A DNA stretch of 64,000 bases. It comes from JAJFUV01 sp964384215. GTDB taxonomy: Bacteria > Acidobacteriota > Terriglobia > Bryobacterales > Bryobacteraceae. The notes under the pieces were generated by a model that had not been told where the DNA came from, searched no databases, and saw only the letters and a program-made list of their open reading frames with translations. The DNA is taken from NCBI GenBank assembly GCA_964384215.1, contig CAYLLB010000003.1, positions 62,001-126,000 on the forward strand, in the 5' to 3' direction. Every line of letters starts with the position of its first letter. The stretch's first letter is position 1. Below are positions 26,666 through 36,344 of the stretch, piece by piece. The position numbers and the translations under genes were made by a program.

Positions 26666-26687
26666 TCGCCGCTCGCTCAAAACACAG

Positions 26688-26722
26688 CGCCCCGCCCCAT
26701 GAACATTTCACGAGGCGGGGCG
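26688..26722. terminator. bidirectional hairpin terminator
   Basis: CGCCCCGCC (26688-26696) pairs with GGCGGGGCG (26714-26722), and an inner TGAA/TTCA stem extends it. On the reverse strand the stem is followed within a few bases by TTTT, fitting termination of the leftward M13 peptidase gene; on the forward strand TTGTTGT follows. Confidence 0.75.
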
Positions 26723-26745
26723 TTGTTGTCAGAATGCCGCCTGTC

Positions 26746-28761
26746 CTACCAGACCCGGCAGGCGTTTCCACTTACCATGGGCTGGTTTACTTTGCAGCCG
26801 AAGGCCGAGCGGAACTCCGGCATGTTTACCATCACGCCGTTCACACGCCACTGGCCGGGTGAGTGCGGGTCGAGGATGGCACGCAGGCGCGCGGCCTGCT
26901 CGGTACGGTTCTGACACCAGATCTGCGCCCAGCCGAGGAAGAGGCGCTGCTCGGGCGTGAAGCCGTCGATCTTCTCCGTCTTCTTGCCAGCCAGCGTCTG
27001 CAACAGGGCCATGTAGGCGATGCGCAGGCCGCCGTTGTCGGCGATGTTCTCGCCCAGGGTCAGCTTGCCGTTCAGCTTCACGTCACCCACGGCGGTGTAC
27101 TGGCCGTATTGCTTCACGAAGCAGTCGGCGCGCTTCTCGAATTCCTTGCCGTCCTGCTCGGTCCACCAGTCGCGCATGTTGCCTTTGAGATCGAACTGAC
27201 GGCCCTGATCGTCGAAGCCGTGTGTCAATTCGTGGCCGATAACGGCGCCGATGCCGCCGAAATTCACGGCGTCGTCCATGTTGTTGTCATAGAACGGCGG
27301 CTGCAGGATGCCGGCGGGGAAGTTGATGCTGTTCATCTGCGGATCGTAGTAGGCGTTTACGGTGGGCGGGCTCATGTACCACTCGAGCGGGTCCACGGGC
27401 TTGCCGATCTTCGCAAGCTGGCGGCGGTATTCGAAAGCGCGAGCGCGCGCGAAATTGCCCAGAGCGTCGCCGCGCGTAATCTTCAGCGCGCTGTAGTCGC
27501 GCCACTTTTCGGGATAGCCGATCTTGTTGGTGATGGCGGCCAGTTTCATGTGCGCCTGTTTCTTGGTTTCGGCCGTCATCCAGGGCAACTCGTCGATGTC
27601 CTTGGCGAGCGCGTTTTCGAGCGCCACTACCATCTGGTGCGTGCGCTCCTTGCCCTTGATGCCGAAGGTGCGCTCGACGTACTCGCGCCCCAGCGCTTCG
27701 CCCAGCGCATGGTCCACCTGGCTGACGCAACGCTTCCAGCGCGGCTCGATTTCCTTGGCTCCGGTGAGCGTCTTGCCGTAAAACTCGAAGTCCTCGGCGA
27801 CGAAAGCGCCGGGCAGCATGTCGGCCTCGACGCGAACCAGGTGCCAGGTGAGATACGTCTTCCAATCCTCCAGGCTCCGCGCGTTGATGACCTTGTCCAT
27901 GTTGCGGAAGAATTCCGGTTCGGTGACGTTCAGGCTCTTCACTGAGCCGGCTCCGGCGCCCGCGAAGAACTTGGGCCAGTCAACCGTGGGACTGATGGAC
28001 GCCAGTTCCGCCACGGCCATCCTGTGGTACACGTTGGCGGGTTCGCGGCGCTTCACGCGATCGAGGGCGCCTTTCGCTAGTTCGGTTTCAATCTCCATGA
28101 CGACCTTCGCCTTGGCCGCCGCAACTTCCGTCCGGTCGCCTAGCAGGCCGAACATGCGCGCGACGTGCTCCTGATACTGCTTGCGCAGACCCACGCTGCG
28201 GGCGTCGTCCTTGAGATAGTAATCGCGGTCGGGCATGCCCATGCCGCCCTGGTCCACTTCGGCGATCACCTGGCTTGAATCCTTGAAGTCCTGGGTAGAC
28301 CCGAATCCGAACAGCATGCGGTATCCCTGGCTGTGGAGATGAGCGATCTCGGCCATCACCGCTTGCTTGTCTTTCAGTGCGGCGATGCGATCCAAGGCCG
28401 GCTGAATCGGCGCAATGCCCTTGCTCTCAATTCCCTTCTCGTCCATGCACGCGGCATAGGCGTCGCCGATCTGAGTGCCCGCGGGACTCTGTTCCAGAAT
28501 GTTGCGCAGTTCGGTAAGGTTGCGCTCCCGCAACTCGTCGAAGCGGCCCCAAATGGCCTTGTCGGCCGGAATGGGATTGTTCTTCATCCAGGTGCCGCAG
28601 GCGTAAGTGTAGAAATCCGTGCACGGGTCGACGCTCCTGTCCATGGCGCCGATGTCGAAGCCGGGGCTGGAACTCTTCTTGGCATTCGTGGAGGCGGGTG
28701 GCTCGGCGCACAGAAGTACGGCGCCAAGCAAAATTGCGCTCGAGAGTTTGATGGATTTCAT
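26746..28761 (-). CDS. M13 family zinc endopeptidase (neprilysin/PepO-like)
   Basis: A secreted M13 metallopeptidase, 671 residues from ATG 28761. The frame is open 60 codons further, but only this Met begins a signal peptide (ILLGAVLLCAEPP). Zinc ligands are in HELTH (H510, E511, H514) with E571 in ENIADNGG. The NAYYDP/FPAGILQPPF substrate-binding stretch precedes them (about 469-490), and the protein ends in the family C-x-V-W (CRVW). Length and order match neprilysin-type enzymes without the transmembrane anchor. It degrades peptides in the periplasm or outside the cell. It is divergent from the oxidoreductase gene with a 55-bp spacer, and a hairpin terminator follows it. Confidence 0.95.
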   Translation of the reverse strand: MKSIKLSSAILLGAVLLCAEPPASTNAKKSSSPGFDIGAMDRSVDPCTDFYTYACGTWMKNNPIPADKAIWGRFDELRERNLTELRNILEQSPAGTQIGDAYAACMDEKGIESKGIAPIQPALDRIAALKDKQAVMAEIAHLHSQGYRMLFGFGSTQDFKDSSQVIAEVDQGGMGMPDRDYYLKDDARSVGLRKQYQEHVARMFGLLGDRTEVAAAKAKVVMEIETELAKGALDRVKRREPANVYHRMAVAELASISPTVDWPKFFAGAGAGSVKSLNVTEPEFFRNMDKVINARSLEDWKTYLTWHLVRVEADMLPGAFVAEDFEFYGKTLTGAKEIEPRWKRCVSQVDHALGEALGREYVERTFGIKGKERTHQMVVALENALAKDIDELPWMTAETKKQAHMKLAAITNKIGYPEKWRDYSALKITRGDALGNFARARAFEYRRQLAKIGKPVDPLEWYMSPPTVNAYYDPQMNSINFPAGILQPPFYDNNMDDAVNFGGIGAVIGHELTHGFDDQGRQFDLKGNMRDWWTEQDGKEFEKRADCFVKQYGQYTAVGDVKLNGKLTLGENIADNGGLRIAYMALLQTLAGKKTEKIDGFTPEQRLFLGWAQIWCQNRTEQAARLRAILDPHSPGQWRVNGVMVNMPEFRSAFGCKVNQPMVSGNACRVW

Positions 28762-28816
28762 CTTGTTGGAGACCCTTACATTTACTGTATCATCGGGAAG
28801 TCGAGTCCAATTCGCC

Positions 28817-30079
28817 ATGAAGCGACGAACCTTCTTAATAACGGCCGCGGCCCCGCTGCTGGCCATGCAAGCTACCCGGAAGTACCGTACCGCACTGATA
28901 GGCACGGGGTGGTGGGGAATGAACATCCTGCGCACCGCCATGGCTGCCGGCGAATCGAAAGTAGTCGCGCTGTGCGACGTGGACCGGAACCAGCTCGACC
29001 CGGCGGCGGAGGAGGTCGCGCGGTTGAGCGGCGATGCGCCGAAAAAGTACGGCGACTATCGCGAGATGCTGCAGGCGGAGAAGCCGGAGATCTGCATCGT
29101 AGCGACGCCGGATCACTGGCACGCGCTGGCGATGATCGCCGCCGTTCGCGCCGGGGCGCATGTTTACGTGGAAAAGCCCATCTCGCACACTTTGCTGGAA
29201 GGCCGCGCCATGGTGAGGACCGCTCGCGACGCGAACCGCGTGGTCCAGGTGGGCTTGCACCGGCGCGTCTCACCGCACAACAAGTCGGCGATGGAGTTCT
29301 TGAAATCCGGAAGGGCGGGCAAGATCGGCATGGTGCGCGCCTTCGTCCACTATCCGGGCGGCGCGGGCACGCGCACGCCGGACTCGGAGCCGCCCGCCGG
29401 CCTCGACTGGAATTTCTGGTGCGGCCCCGCGCCCTTAAAGCCTTTCAACAAGGCGATCCACCCGAAAGGGTTCCGCTCCTACCTGGATTACGCCAACGGC
29501 ACCCTCGGTGATTGGGGCGTGCACTGGATGGACCAGATCCTCTGGTGGACCGAGGAGAAGTATCCGCGCCGCGTCTTTTCCACTGCCGCCCGTCACATCA
29601 GGACCGACCAGACCGACGCGCCGGACACGCAGGTAGCCACCTTCGAATTCGAGAGCTTCACCGCGGTCTGGGAGCACCGGCAGTACGCCGGCAACGAAGC
29701 CGAGAAGACCAACATCGGCTGTTATTTCTATGGCACCGAGGGCACGCTCCACCTGGGCTGGCTCGATGGGTGGACGTTCTACCCTTCCGGCCGCAACAAG
29801 CAGGTGCTGCACGAAGAACCGAAGCTGCACAAGCCCGACATGCAGAACATTCCCGAATTGTGGGCGGACTTCCTGGACGCCATCCGGACCGGCCGTCGTC
29901 CGGTGAACGACATCGAGAGCGGGCACCGCTCGACGGCGATGAGCCTGCTGGGCATGCTGTCGGCGAGACTCGGGCGGAGCGTCGAATGGGACGGCGCGAA
30001 GGAAGTGATTGTGGGCGATGCCGCCGCCAACAAGCTGCTGCGCCGCGACTACCGGGGCCCCTGGCAGTATCCGGCTTAA
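28817..30079 (+). CDS. exported Gfo/Idh/MocA family oxidoreductase
   Basis: A 420-residue NAD(P)-dependent sugar oxidoreductase. It opens MKRRTFLITAAAPLLA, a twin-arginine-like leader, as in periplasmic glucose-fructose oxidoreductase, which is exported folded with its cofactor. The Rossmann nucleotide loop GTGWWG is at 29-34. VEKPIS (the EKP motif near the nicotinamide) follows at about 117-122. A C-terminal alpha/beta domain contains GVHWMDQILWW with a conserved His-Asp pair. The frame is open upstream, but the leader fixes the start at 28817. The secreted 686-residue protein begins 27 bp downstream, so both probably act on the same extracytoplasmic carbohydrate. Substrate unknown. Confidence 0.88.
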   Translation: MKRRTFLITAAAPLLAMQATRKYRTALIGTGWWGMNILRTAMAAGESKVVALCDVDRNQLDPAAEEVARLSGDAPKKYGDYREMLQAEKPEICIVATPDHWHALAMIAAVRAGAHVYVEKPISHTLLEGRAMVRTARDANRVVQVGLHRRVSPHNKSAMEFLKSGRAGKIGMVRAFVHYPGGAGTRTPDSEPPAGLDWNFWCGPAPLKPFNKAIHPKGFRSYLDYANGTLGDWGVHWMDQILWWTEEKYPRRVFSTAARHIRTDQTDAPDTQVATFEFESFTAVWEHRQYAGNEAEKTNIGCYFYGTEGTLHLGWLDGWTFYPSGRNKQVLHEEPKLHKPDMQNIPELWADFLDAIRTGRRPVNDIESGHRSTAMSLLGMLSARLGRSVEWDGAKEVIVGDAAANKLLRRDYRGPWQYPA

Positions 30080-30106
30080 CAAGGTGCTTGGTGTAGATCG
30101 ACTGCG

Positions 30107-32167
30107 ATGATCGCGAAGAGCATTCTGGTGGCCGCGCTGCTCGCCGCGCCGCTCTGCGCGGGGGCGCAGGTGGCATGGGGCTCCCGCGACCGCGTGACGC
30201 CGCCGTTTCCTCCTACCATGCGCGCGGAGCCCCGCGTCGAAAAACTGGTCCGCGACAAGGCGAAGTTCCTGCAGGTGCTCTACATGGGCACTCGGCTGTC
30301 GGACCCTTCCGAATACACGATCCGGGCGCGGACTTCCATGTTGCTCACCCTGGCTACGTGCCTCAAGTTCACCTACTGTGAGGAGCCGGAAGCGACCCGG
30401 GACACTTACCTCCAGCTACTGGACGAGTTGGTCACGGCCCATTACACCGGAGGCGGCGCCACAGCTTCGGGAAAGCCTTGGGGGCACGAATGGCAGTCCT
30501 CGTATTGGACCTGGCAGGCGATGTTCAGCGCCTGGCTGATGTGGGGAGAGTTGAGTCCCGATCTGCGGCGCGCCGTGCTGGCCATGGCGATTGACGAAGC
30601 CGACAGGTTCCTGGATCTGCCCGCGCCGTACTCGCGGTTCTACGACACCAAGGCCGAGGAGAATGCCTGGAACTCCAACCTCTTGGTGCTGCTCGGTGAG
30701 ATCCTTGAAAGCCACCCGCACCGCGAGCGCTGGCGGGAACGCGGTTTCGAATACATGATCTCGGCGTTCGCTACACCGGCTGACTGCTCCAGCCAGCGCG
30801 TGGTGGAAGGCAAGCCCCTCTCGGCCTGGCTCCGCGGCGCCAACGTGCATCCGGATTTCACGCTCGAAAACCACGGCTTCGTCCATCCCGATTACATGGC
30901 CTGCATCGGGCTGAACCTCGAAAATGCCCTGGTCTACCGCCTGCTCGCCCGGCGCGTGCCGGAAGCCGTGACCTTCAACGCCGGCAAGGTGTATGAAGTC
31001 CTCAAATTCTTCACGGCGGCCGATGGCGGACTGTTTTACCCGGGCTCCACCGATTGGTCGCTGCACCGGGTGGAACTCACCTGGGCGACGGCGGTCCAGA
31101 TGGACCGGCTCACGCGCGATCCGCAGGCCGGCGCTTTGGGAGAACTGGCGCTTGAGACCATGGAGCGTATGTGCGCGCGGTACGGCGACGGCCGCATGTT
31201 CGCCTCTTACGAGTTCCCGACTTACAAGACCATTGAGGCGGTGACGTCGGCCGGACTCGACATCGGGCTCATGTTCGCCCGGATGTGGATGCCCGCCGAG
31301 GGCGCCGAGCCGCTCGAAACGGTCTGGCGGAAGCTGGAGGGGGCACGCGTGTTCGAGGACGGGCGCCTGTTCGTAGCGCGCACCCCGCGGGCGATCAGTT
31401 CGTTCAGTTGGGGCACGCGCCTGATGGGGGTCACCGCGCCCTTCGTCAAGGACGCCATCGTGTGGCCTGCAAACCGCGGCTACTTCGGGCTCGGGGTGCC
31501 CATCGCGCGAGGCGCTCTGGTACCGGGGCGGTTGGGCATCGGGAGCAAGGCGTTCGAGGACGCCGTCCGGCGGGACGAGACCACGGTGCAGACGGCGATC
31601 CATGGCTCGGAAAACGGCGCCACGTTTGTGACCTTGCGGGCGCGCCAGTCGGCCCGATCCAAGGTGGTTTCCTTCACCGCGCTTCCCAGCGGCAAGAGCG
31701 TCTACATGGAGCGGGTGGACGGTGACACGACACAGGTCCTGGGCGGCATGATCGCGCTGCTGGAAGAACCGGAATGGATTCACGGCCGGGCGTCGCGTTC
31801 GATCGCGCGCGAAGGGAACCGCTGGGTCAACGTGGACGACCGCTTGGGGTACGTGATGTCGCAGAACGGAGTTGTTGATCTGGTGCCGGATCTGCGCTCA
31901 CGTCTTATCGTTCTTAACAAATCTCCGCACAGCGGTTCAATCGCGGTAATTGTAACGTTACCCGGCGCGAGTACGGCCGAGACCCGCCAGTTCGCCTTGC
32001 GGCCCTTCCGTGTGAAAGTGCGCGAGGAGGGGGTTGCCGCCGTGGAAGTGGACGGCCTGCTGGTCGTCACAAACACCACGCCCCACCCCCTTGTCGCCCA
32101 CCTGGAGCAGGGTTCGACGATTCTTGACATTTCCGTCAATGGCCTTTCAACTCGCGTTGTCAGGTAG
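30107..32167 (+). CDS. secreted alpha-toroid-like protein, possible polysaccharide-active enzyme
   Basis: A 686-residue protein with a signal peptide (LVAALLAAPLCAGAQ). The N-terminal 400 residues are helical with aromatic clusters (WGHEWQSSYWTWQAMFSAWL, AEENAWNSN, LENHGFVHPDY, GGLFYPGSTDWSLHR), the look of an alpha/alpha-toroid such as those in heparinase II/III-type lyases and some glycosidases. The last 270 residues are beta-rich, as in the sandwich domain of those lyases. I cannot name catalytic residues with confidence. It follows the exported oxidoreductase by 27 bp. The protein at 53443-55203 has a similar plan. A role in cleaving an acidic or plant/soil polysaccharide is plausible but unproven. 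Confidence 0.6.
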   Translation: MIAKSILVAALLAAPLCAGAQVAWGSRDRVTPPFPPTMRAEPRVEKLVRDKAKFLQVLYMGTRLSDPSEYTIRARTSMLLTLATCLKFTYCEEPEATRDTYLQLLDELVTAHYTGGGATASGKPWGHEWQSSYWTWQAMFSAWLMWGELSPDLRRAVLAMAIDEADRFLDLPAPYSRFYDTKAEENAWNSNLLVLLGEILESHPHRERWRERGFEYMISAFATPADCSSQRVVEGKPLSAWLRGANVHPDFTLENHGFVHPDYMACIGLNLENALVYRLLARRVPEAVTFNAGKVYEVLKFFTAADGGLFYPGSTDWSLHRVELTWATAVQMDRLTRDPQAGALGELALETMERMCARYGDGRMFASYEFPTYKTIEAVTSAGLDIGLMFARMWMPAEGAEPLETVWRKLEGARVFEDGRLFVARTPRAISSFSWGTRLMGVTAPFVKDAIVWPANRGYFGLGVPIARGALVPGRLGIGSKAFEDAVRRDETTVQTAIHGSENGATFVTLRARQSARSKVVSFTALPSGKSVYMERVDGDTTQVLGGMIALLEEPEWIHGRASRSIAREGNRWVNVDDRLGYVMSQNGVVDLVPDLRSRLIVLNKSPHSGSIAVIVTLPGASTAETRQFALRPFRVKVREEGVAAVEVDGLLVVTNTTPHPLVAHLEQGSTILDISVNGLSTRVVR

Positions 32168-32256
32168 TTACAGATAACCAGATTTGCCCTCAGCCGCCCG
32201 GTGGGAATCGTGAGCAAGTCTTAATACTTAGTTTGCCGGAATCGGCATAAATAGCT

Positions 32257-32489
32257 TTAGACAATAACCTCCATTGGGTGTATACTTTCTACCAGCAGGT
32301 TAGTCAAATGTCTCGAGGAGTGGGTGGCCTCGGCGAAGACTGGGCTGGGGACTGTGCCGTAGCGCTGTGCTTCGGACATCTGCAAAGTGTATCCGCTCAA
32401 AACTCAAGTTACTATCCTTACCTCACCCGGCATTATCCGCACTTAGCCAAGCCGACCGCCAATCGGTGGGCAGGCTCTCAGGAGACTCC
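32257..32489 (+). promoter_or_regulatory. promoter and long conserved leader of TonB receptor 1
   Basis: A -35-like TTAGAC (32257-32262) lies 18 bp from -10 TATACT (32281-32286), followed by about 200 nt of leader. Three blocks recur in the leader of the second receptor at nearly the same spacing: GGTTAGTCAAATG (32298-32310), GCCTCGGCGAA (32327-32337) and CTGTGCCGTAGC (32352-32363). The DNA between them differs. That pattern suggests a structured RNA or protein-binding sites. CAGGAG precedes the ATG. Confidence 0.6.
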
Positions 32490-35400
32490 ATGAATATGCA
32501 CCGTATGATTGAAGTCAGACTGCTTTTGGCCACGCTAGCCGTGGTCACGATCTTTGCGGTTCCGGTGTGCGCGCAGGAAGTCAGCGCCAGTATCACGGGA
32601 ACCATCACCGATGCGACAGGCGCGTTGGTTGCCAATGCCAGTGTCACGGCAAAGGATGTGGACCGCGGAACTACGTACACCACGACAACCAACGAGGCCG
32701 GCGCGTTTCTGTTTCCCCGCATAACGCCCGGGCGGTATGAAGTCCGCATTGAGGCAAAGGGATTTAAGACCTTGATCCGACAGGACATCGTTCTCGAAGT
32801 GAACCAGCGCGCCCGCATGGACGAGCGCCTGGAAGTGGGCGCGGTGACCGAGTCCATCAACGTGAGCGGCGAACCACCGTTGCTCCAGACCGATACCACC
32901 ATGGTGGGTTCGACCATTACGACGAACCGCCTCACAAACACACCGCTGATCAGCCGCAACTTCATTTCGTTGACATTACTCACGGCCGGTGTTACCACCA
33001 CCGATCCGTCGGCGATGAACAACGACAAACGTACAACCAGCGGCGGCCGTCCGTATGTGAACGGCAACCGGAAGGAAGCCAACAACTTCCTGCTGGACGG
33101 CATCGACAACAACCAGGTGTCCGATAACCTGACGTCCTACCAGCCCAACCTGGAAGCCATTTCCGAGGTCAAGATGATCACCAACAACGCCTCGGCCGAG
33201 TTCGGCAACTTCCAGGGTGGCATTATTAACGTCACGCTGAAGGCCGGCACCAACGAATATCATGGCTCGTTGTTCGAGTATTTCAAGAACGACAAGCTGA
33301 ACGCCAACGCTTGGGCTCGCAACTGGAGTATCGATGCCACCACCGGCAAGTCTCTGCCGCGCACTGCAGTCCGCTACAACGCGTTCGGCGGTACCTTCGG
33401 CGGCCCCGTGTTGATTCCGAAGGTATTCAACGGCAAGGACAAGGTGTTCTTCTTCGTGGACTACCAGGGGTTGCGGCGCCCCTATCCCCGAAGTACGAGT
33501 ACATTCACGGTCATGCCGACGGCATTCCGCAAGGGCGACTTTTCCCAGCTCTTGAACCCGTCCTCGGATCCGGCGCTGGCGGGGCGGACCCCTATCCAGC
33601 TTTACAATCCCTACTCGCTCACCTCAACCGGAGCCCGGACACCGTTTCCGAATAACCAGATTCCGGCCAGCATGATGAGTCCGGTGGCCAACAAACTGCT
33701 AAACGACACGTTATACCCGTCACCTCTCTCCTCCGCGCTGCGCTACAACCAGACGAACACCTCGTGGAGCCAGTTGCGGAACGACCAGGGCGACGGAAAG
33801 CTCGATTGGAAGATGACTTCCAAGGACGATTTCTCGTTCCGGTATTCGCACGGAATGCAGGATACGCCCGGATTCAACAGTTTCCCGCTGACCTTCAATT
33901 CGTTCAACGAATCGCCGTTCAAGGCCGGTGTGATCAACTGGACGCGGACCATCTCGCCCAAGCTCGTCAATGAGGCCCGTTTCGGAATCAACCGGATCAC
34001 TCTCTGGAACGGCGGCGCCAACAAGGAGGGTTACGGAGATCTGAATCAGAAGTACGGCATTGCCGGGGTGAATTCGCCTGGTTTGCTGGGACTCAACTTC
34101 TCGAACCGCACCTTCACGAACAGTATCGGAAGTTCAAACATCGGCACACAGCAGTTGTTTGCCAACACCACTTTCCACTTCGCCGATAACCTGACGGTCA
34201 TCCGGGGCCGCCACATGATGAAACTGGGAGGCCAGATCCTGCGGCAGCGCATGAACACCTTCTATTCCGGTAACAATGGCCGCATCGGGTTCTTGACCTA
34301 CACCGGCCGCTTTACCGGCGCGAGCTCGGCTACCGTCGACGGTTGGAGCGACGCGGACTTCTTCCTGGGCCTGCCGGAAACTCTCGGCCGTGGTCTTCAG
34401 AGCGGTACCTGGGGCCATCGCAAAACCATTTGGGGCTTCTACTTCCAGGACGACTATCGCGTCACGTCCAAGCTGACCTTGAACCTGGGCTTGAGGTGGG
34501 AGTACCACACGCCGCTGGTCGAAGTGAAGGATCGCCAGTCCAACTTTGGTGCCTATACCGGCGAAGTAATGTTGGCTGGGCAGGGCGGCAACAGCCGTGC
34601 CCTCTATGATCCCTTCAAGAAGGACTTCCAACCGCGCGTGGGCTTCGCTTACACGCCTTTCCAGAGGTGGGTGGTGCGCGGCGCCTACACGATCAGTTCC
34701 TTCATGGAAGGCACCGGAACGAACCTCCGCCTGCCCATGAATCCCCCGTTCAACTCCGAATTCGAAGGACGCTACGACAGTCCGAGTTTCAACCTGCCGG
34801 GATCGACCTCCAGCGACGGGTTGAGCGTGCTGTCTCCGACCAACCCGTACAAGAACATCAACGTCCGCTTGTGGGACAGGAATGTGCGGCCCGCCAACAC
34901 GCAACAGTGGAACCTCACGATGGAGCGGCAACTCGGCTGGCAAACGGTCGGTTCGGTGGGATATGTAGGACAGCATGGGACTCACCTCGTAGTGCCCATG
35001 CCGTACTACCAAAAACGCCTCCTGTCCGACGGTACCGTGGTTGCCAGTCAATACCTGGCCGGCAATCCGCTGCTGGCGAACATTACACAGATATCCGGAA
35101 CGGAGACTTGCGGCAACCAGCGCTACGACGCCATGCAGGCAACGCTCACTAAGCGCATGTCGTCGGGTCTGGAGTTCCAGGCCAACTACACCTGGTCGCA
35201 CGGCATGAGCGACGCTATCGGGTACTACGGGGAAGGCGGACAGGCGGCGTCTCAATCAGCGTACTGGCAGAACCTGTTCGACCGGAAGGCTGAATGGGGT
35301 CCGACATACTTCGACGCTCGCCATATGTTCACGCTGAGCCACGTCTGGGCGGTCCCGTATGGGAAAGGCCAGAAGTGGGGTAGCAGCATCCACCCGGTGC

Positions 35401-35855
35401 TGAACGGCATCCTGGGCGGGTGGCAACTCGGCGGTACCCTGACGTTGCACACCGGTTTCCCGCTCACCATGCAGGCTTCCGACAACTCCACCACTAATTC
35501 GCGTGGCCCACGGGCTCGCGTTGTCGGCAAGGGCGGCAAGACCCTGGGCAACGTAGGCTCGGGCGCCAAGTGGTTCGACATTTCGGCGTACGCCAACCAA
35601 CTGCCGAAACAGTTCGGCGACGTGGGTCTTGGTACCGAGCGCGGACCAGGTTTCAAAGTGTACGACGTGTCATTCCAGAAGCAGTTCGCCGTCACGGAGC
35701 GCGTGAAGTTCGAGGTCCGCGGCGAATTCATCAACTTGTTCAACACGCCGCAGTTCAACGCGCCGGCGCGCAACGTAACCGGAGCTACCTTCGGCGAGAT
35801 CACCGGCGCGCAGTATGAGCGGAACGGCCAGATCGCGCTGCGCTTGACGTTCTGA
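32490..35855 (+). CDS. Oar-like TonB-dependent outer-membrane receptor, copy 1
   Basis: A 1121-residue outer-membrane protein. The signal peptide ends at about A28. A carboxypeptidase-regulatory-like beta domain follows (about 31-110: SASITGTITDATGALVANA, FPRITPGRYEVRIEAKG). The plug domain spans about 125-250, with NFLLDGIDNNQ and SAEFGNFQGGI. A long beta-barrel ends in the terminal phenylalanine of RLTF, the outer-membrane assembly signal. No TonB-box is obvious. The start at 32490 has CAGGAG just upstream; the frame is open to 32367. Such receptors import large oligosaccharides or peptides in Acidobacteriota; the ligand is unknown. It has a near-identical tandem paralog at 36345-39710 and its own terminator. 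Confidence 0.93.
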   Translation: MNMHRMIEVRLLLATLAVVTIFAVPVCAQEVSASITGTITDATGALVANASVTAKDVDRGTTYTTTTNEAGAFLFPRITPGRYEVRIEAKGFKTLIRQDIVLEVNQRARMDERLEVGAVTESINVSGEPPLLQTDTTMVGSTITTNRLTNTPLISRNFISLTLLTAGVTTTDPSAMNNDKRTTSGGRPYVNGNRKEANNFLLDGIDNNQVSDNLTSYQPNLEAISEVKMITNNASAEFGNFQGGIINVTLKAGTNEYHGSLFEYFKNDKLNANAWARNWSIDATTGKSLPRTAVRYNAFGGTFGGPVLIPKVFNGKDKVFFFVDYQGLRRPYPRSTSTFTVMPTAFRKGDFSQLLNPSSDPALAGRTPIQLYNPYSLTSTGARTPFPNNQIPASMMSPVANKLLNDTLYPSPLSSALRYNQTNTSWSQLRNDQGDGKLDWKMTSKDDFSFRYSHGMQDTPGFNSFPLTFNSFNESPFKAGVINWTRTISPKLVNEARFGINRITLWNGGANKEGYGDLNQKYGIAGVNSPGLLGLNFSNRTFTNSIGSSNIGTQQLFANTTFHFADNLTVIRGRHMMKLGGQILRQRMNTFYSGNNGRIGFLTYTGRFTGASSATVDGWSDADFFLGLPETLGRGLQSGTWGHRKTIWGFYFQDDYRVTSKLTLNLGLRWEYHTPLVEVKDRQSNFGAYTGEVMLAGQGGNSRALYDPFKKDFQPRVGFAYTPFQRWVVRGAYTISSFMEGTGTNLRLPMNPPFNSEFEGRYDSPSFNLPGSTSSDGLSVLSPTNPYKNINVRLWDRNVRPANTQQWNLTMERQLGWQTVGSVGYVGQHGTHLVVPMPYYQKRLLSDGTVVASQYLAGNPLLANITQISGTETCGNQRYDAMQATLTKRMSSGLEFQANYTWSHGMSDAIGYYGEGGQAASQSAYWQNLFDRKAEWGPTYFDARHMFTLSHVWAVPYGKGQKWGSSIHPVLNGILGGWQLGGTLTLHTGFPLTMQASDNSTTNSRGPRARVVGKGGKTLGNVGSGAKWFDISAYANQLPKQFGDVGLGTERGPGFKVYDVSFQKQFAVTERVKFEVRGEFINLFNTPQFNAPARNVTGATFGEITGAQYERNGQIALRLTF

Positions 35856-35878
35856 CCTTAAAACTGGTCCCGAAGTTT

Positions 35879-35920
35879 CCGGTGGCAGGTCAAAGGATTG
35901 CAACCTGCCACCGGTTTTTT
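35879..35920 (+). terminator. rho-independent terminator after TonB receptor 1
   Basis: CCGGTGGCAGGT (35879-35890) and its perfect complement ACCTGCCACCGG (35903-35914) form a 12-bp stem with a 12-nt loop, followed by six T. It lies 24 bp after the stop codon and separates the two receptor genes into independent transcripts. Confidence 0.92.
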
Positions 35921-36049
35921 GTGTAAAGGCCGGCGTCCGCGGACGTTCACTCCGCAATACAACTCGCGTCAAGTTGAGGCAGAGCTCCCCCAGTGTGGGT
36001 TCTCACCGGCAAATAGAGAAAAAAGACTCCTGTCCGGCAGGTGGCACGC

Positions 36050-36071
36050 AGCTTTTTGTTAGCTTTTTGTT
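36050..36071. repeat. tandem direct repeat of 11 bp
   Basis: AGCTTTTTGTT occurs twice back to back (36050-36060 and 36061-36071), followed by AT-rich DNA, about 63 bp upstream of the -10 of receptor 2. It may be an upstream promoter element or simple slippage product. Confidence 0.6.
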
Positions 36072-36120
36072 AATTATATCCATTTTGCAAAAAAATGCCT
36101 CATTTCACCAGGCACAAACG

Positions 36121-36344
36121 CCTGCGGCAGGTGTATACTCTTTCCCAGCGGGTTAGTCAAATGCGTGGTGGGGATTTTGTCGCCTCGGCGAATATAAGGA
36201 CGGGTCTGTGCCGCAGCAATGCGCACTTGACGCTTTCGGCTTCTAAACAGCCCGATCCTGGGCCGCTGTCTGTACCTCACTCGTCATTCTCCGCACCCGT
36301 GTAAGCCCACCGCTAACGGGCGGGAAGGTTTTTCAGGAGACTCA
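36121..36344 (+). promoter_or_regulatory. promoter, palindrome and conserved leader of TonB receptor 2
   Basis: TATACT (36134-36139) is the -10. A perfect palindrome CCTGCGGCAGG (36121-36131) sits immediately upstream, where an operator would block or recruit polymerase; the -35 is poor. The leader carries GGTTAGTCAAATG (36151-36163), GCCTCGGCGAA (36182-36192) and CTGTGCCGCAGC (36206-36217), matching the leader of receptor 1 block for block. CAGGAG precedes ATG 36345. The palindrome is not present at the first receptor. Confidence 0.6.

Noticed and set aside
32281..32489. Cobalamin or c-di-GMP-I riboswitch in the TonB receptor leaders
   Set aside because: The expected core sequences (for example the GACGCAAAGCC of c-di-GMP-I or the cobalamin box) are absent; the conserved blocks are different.
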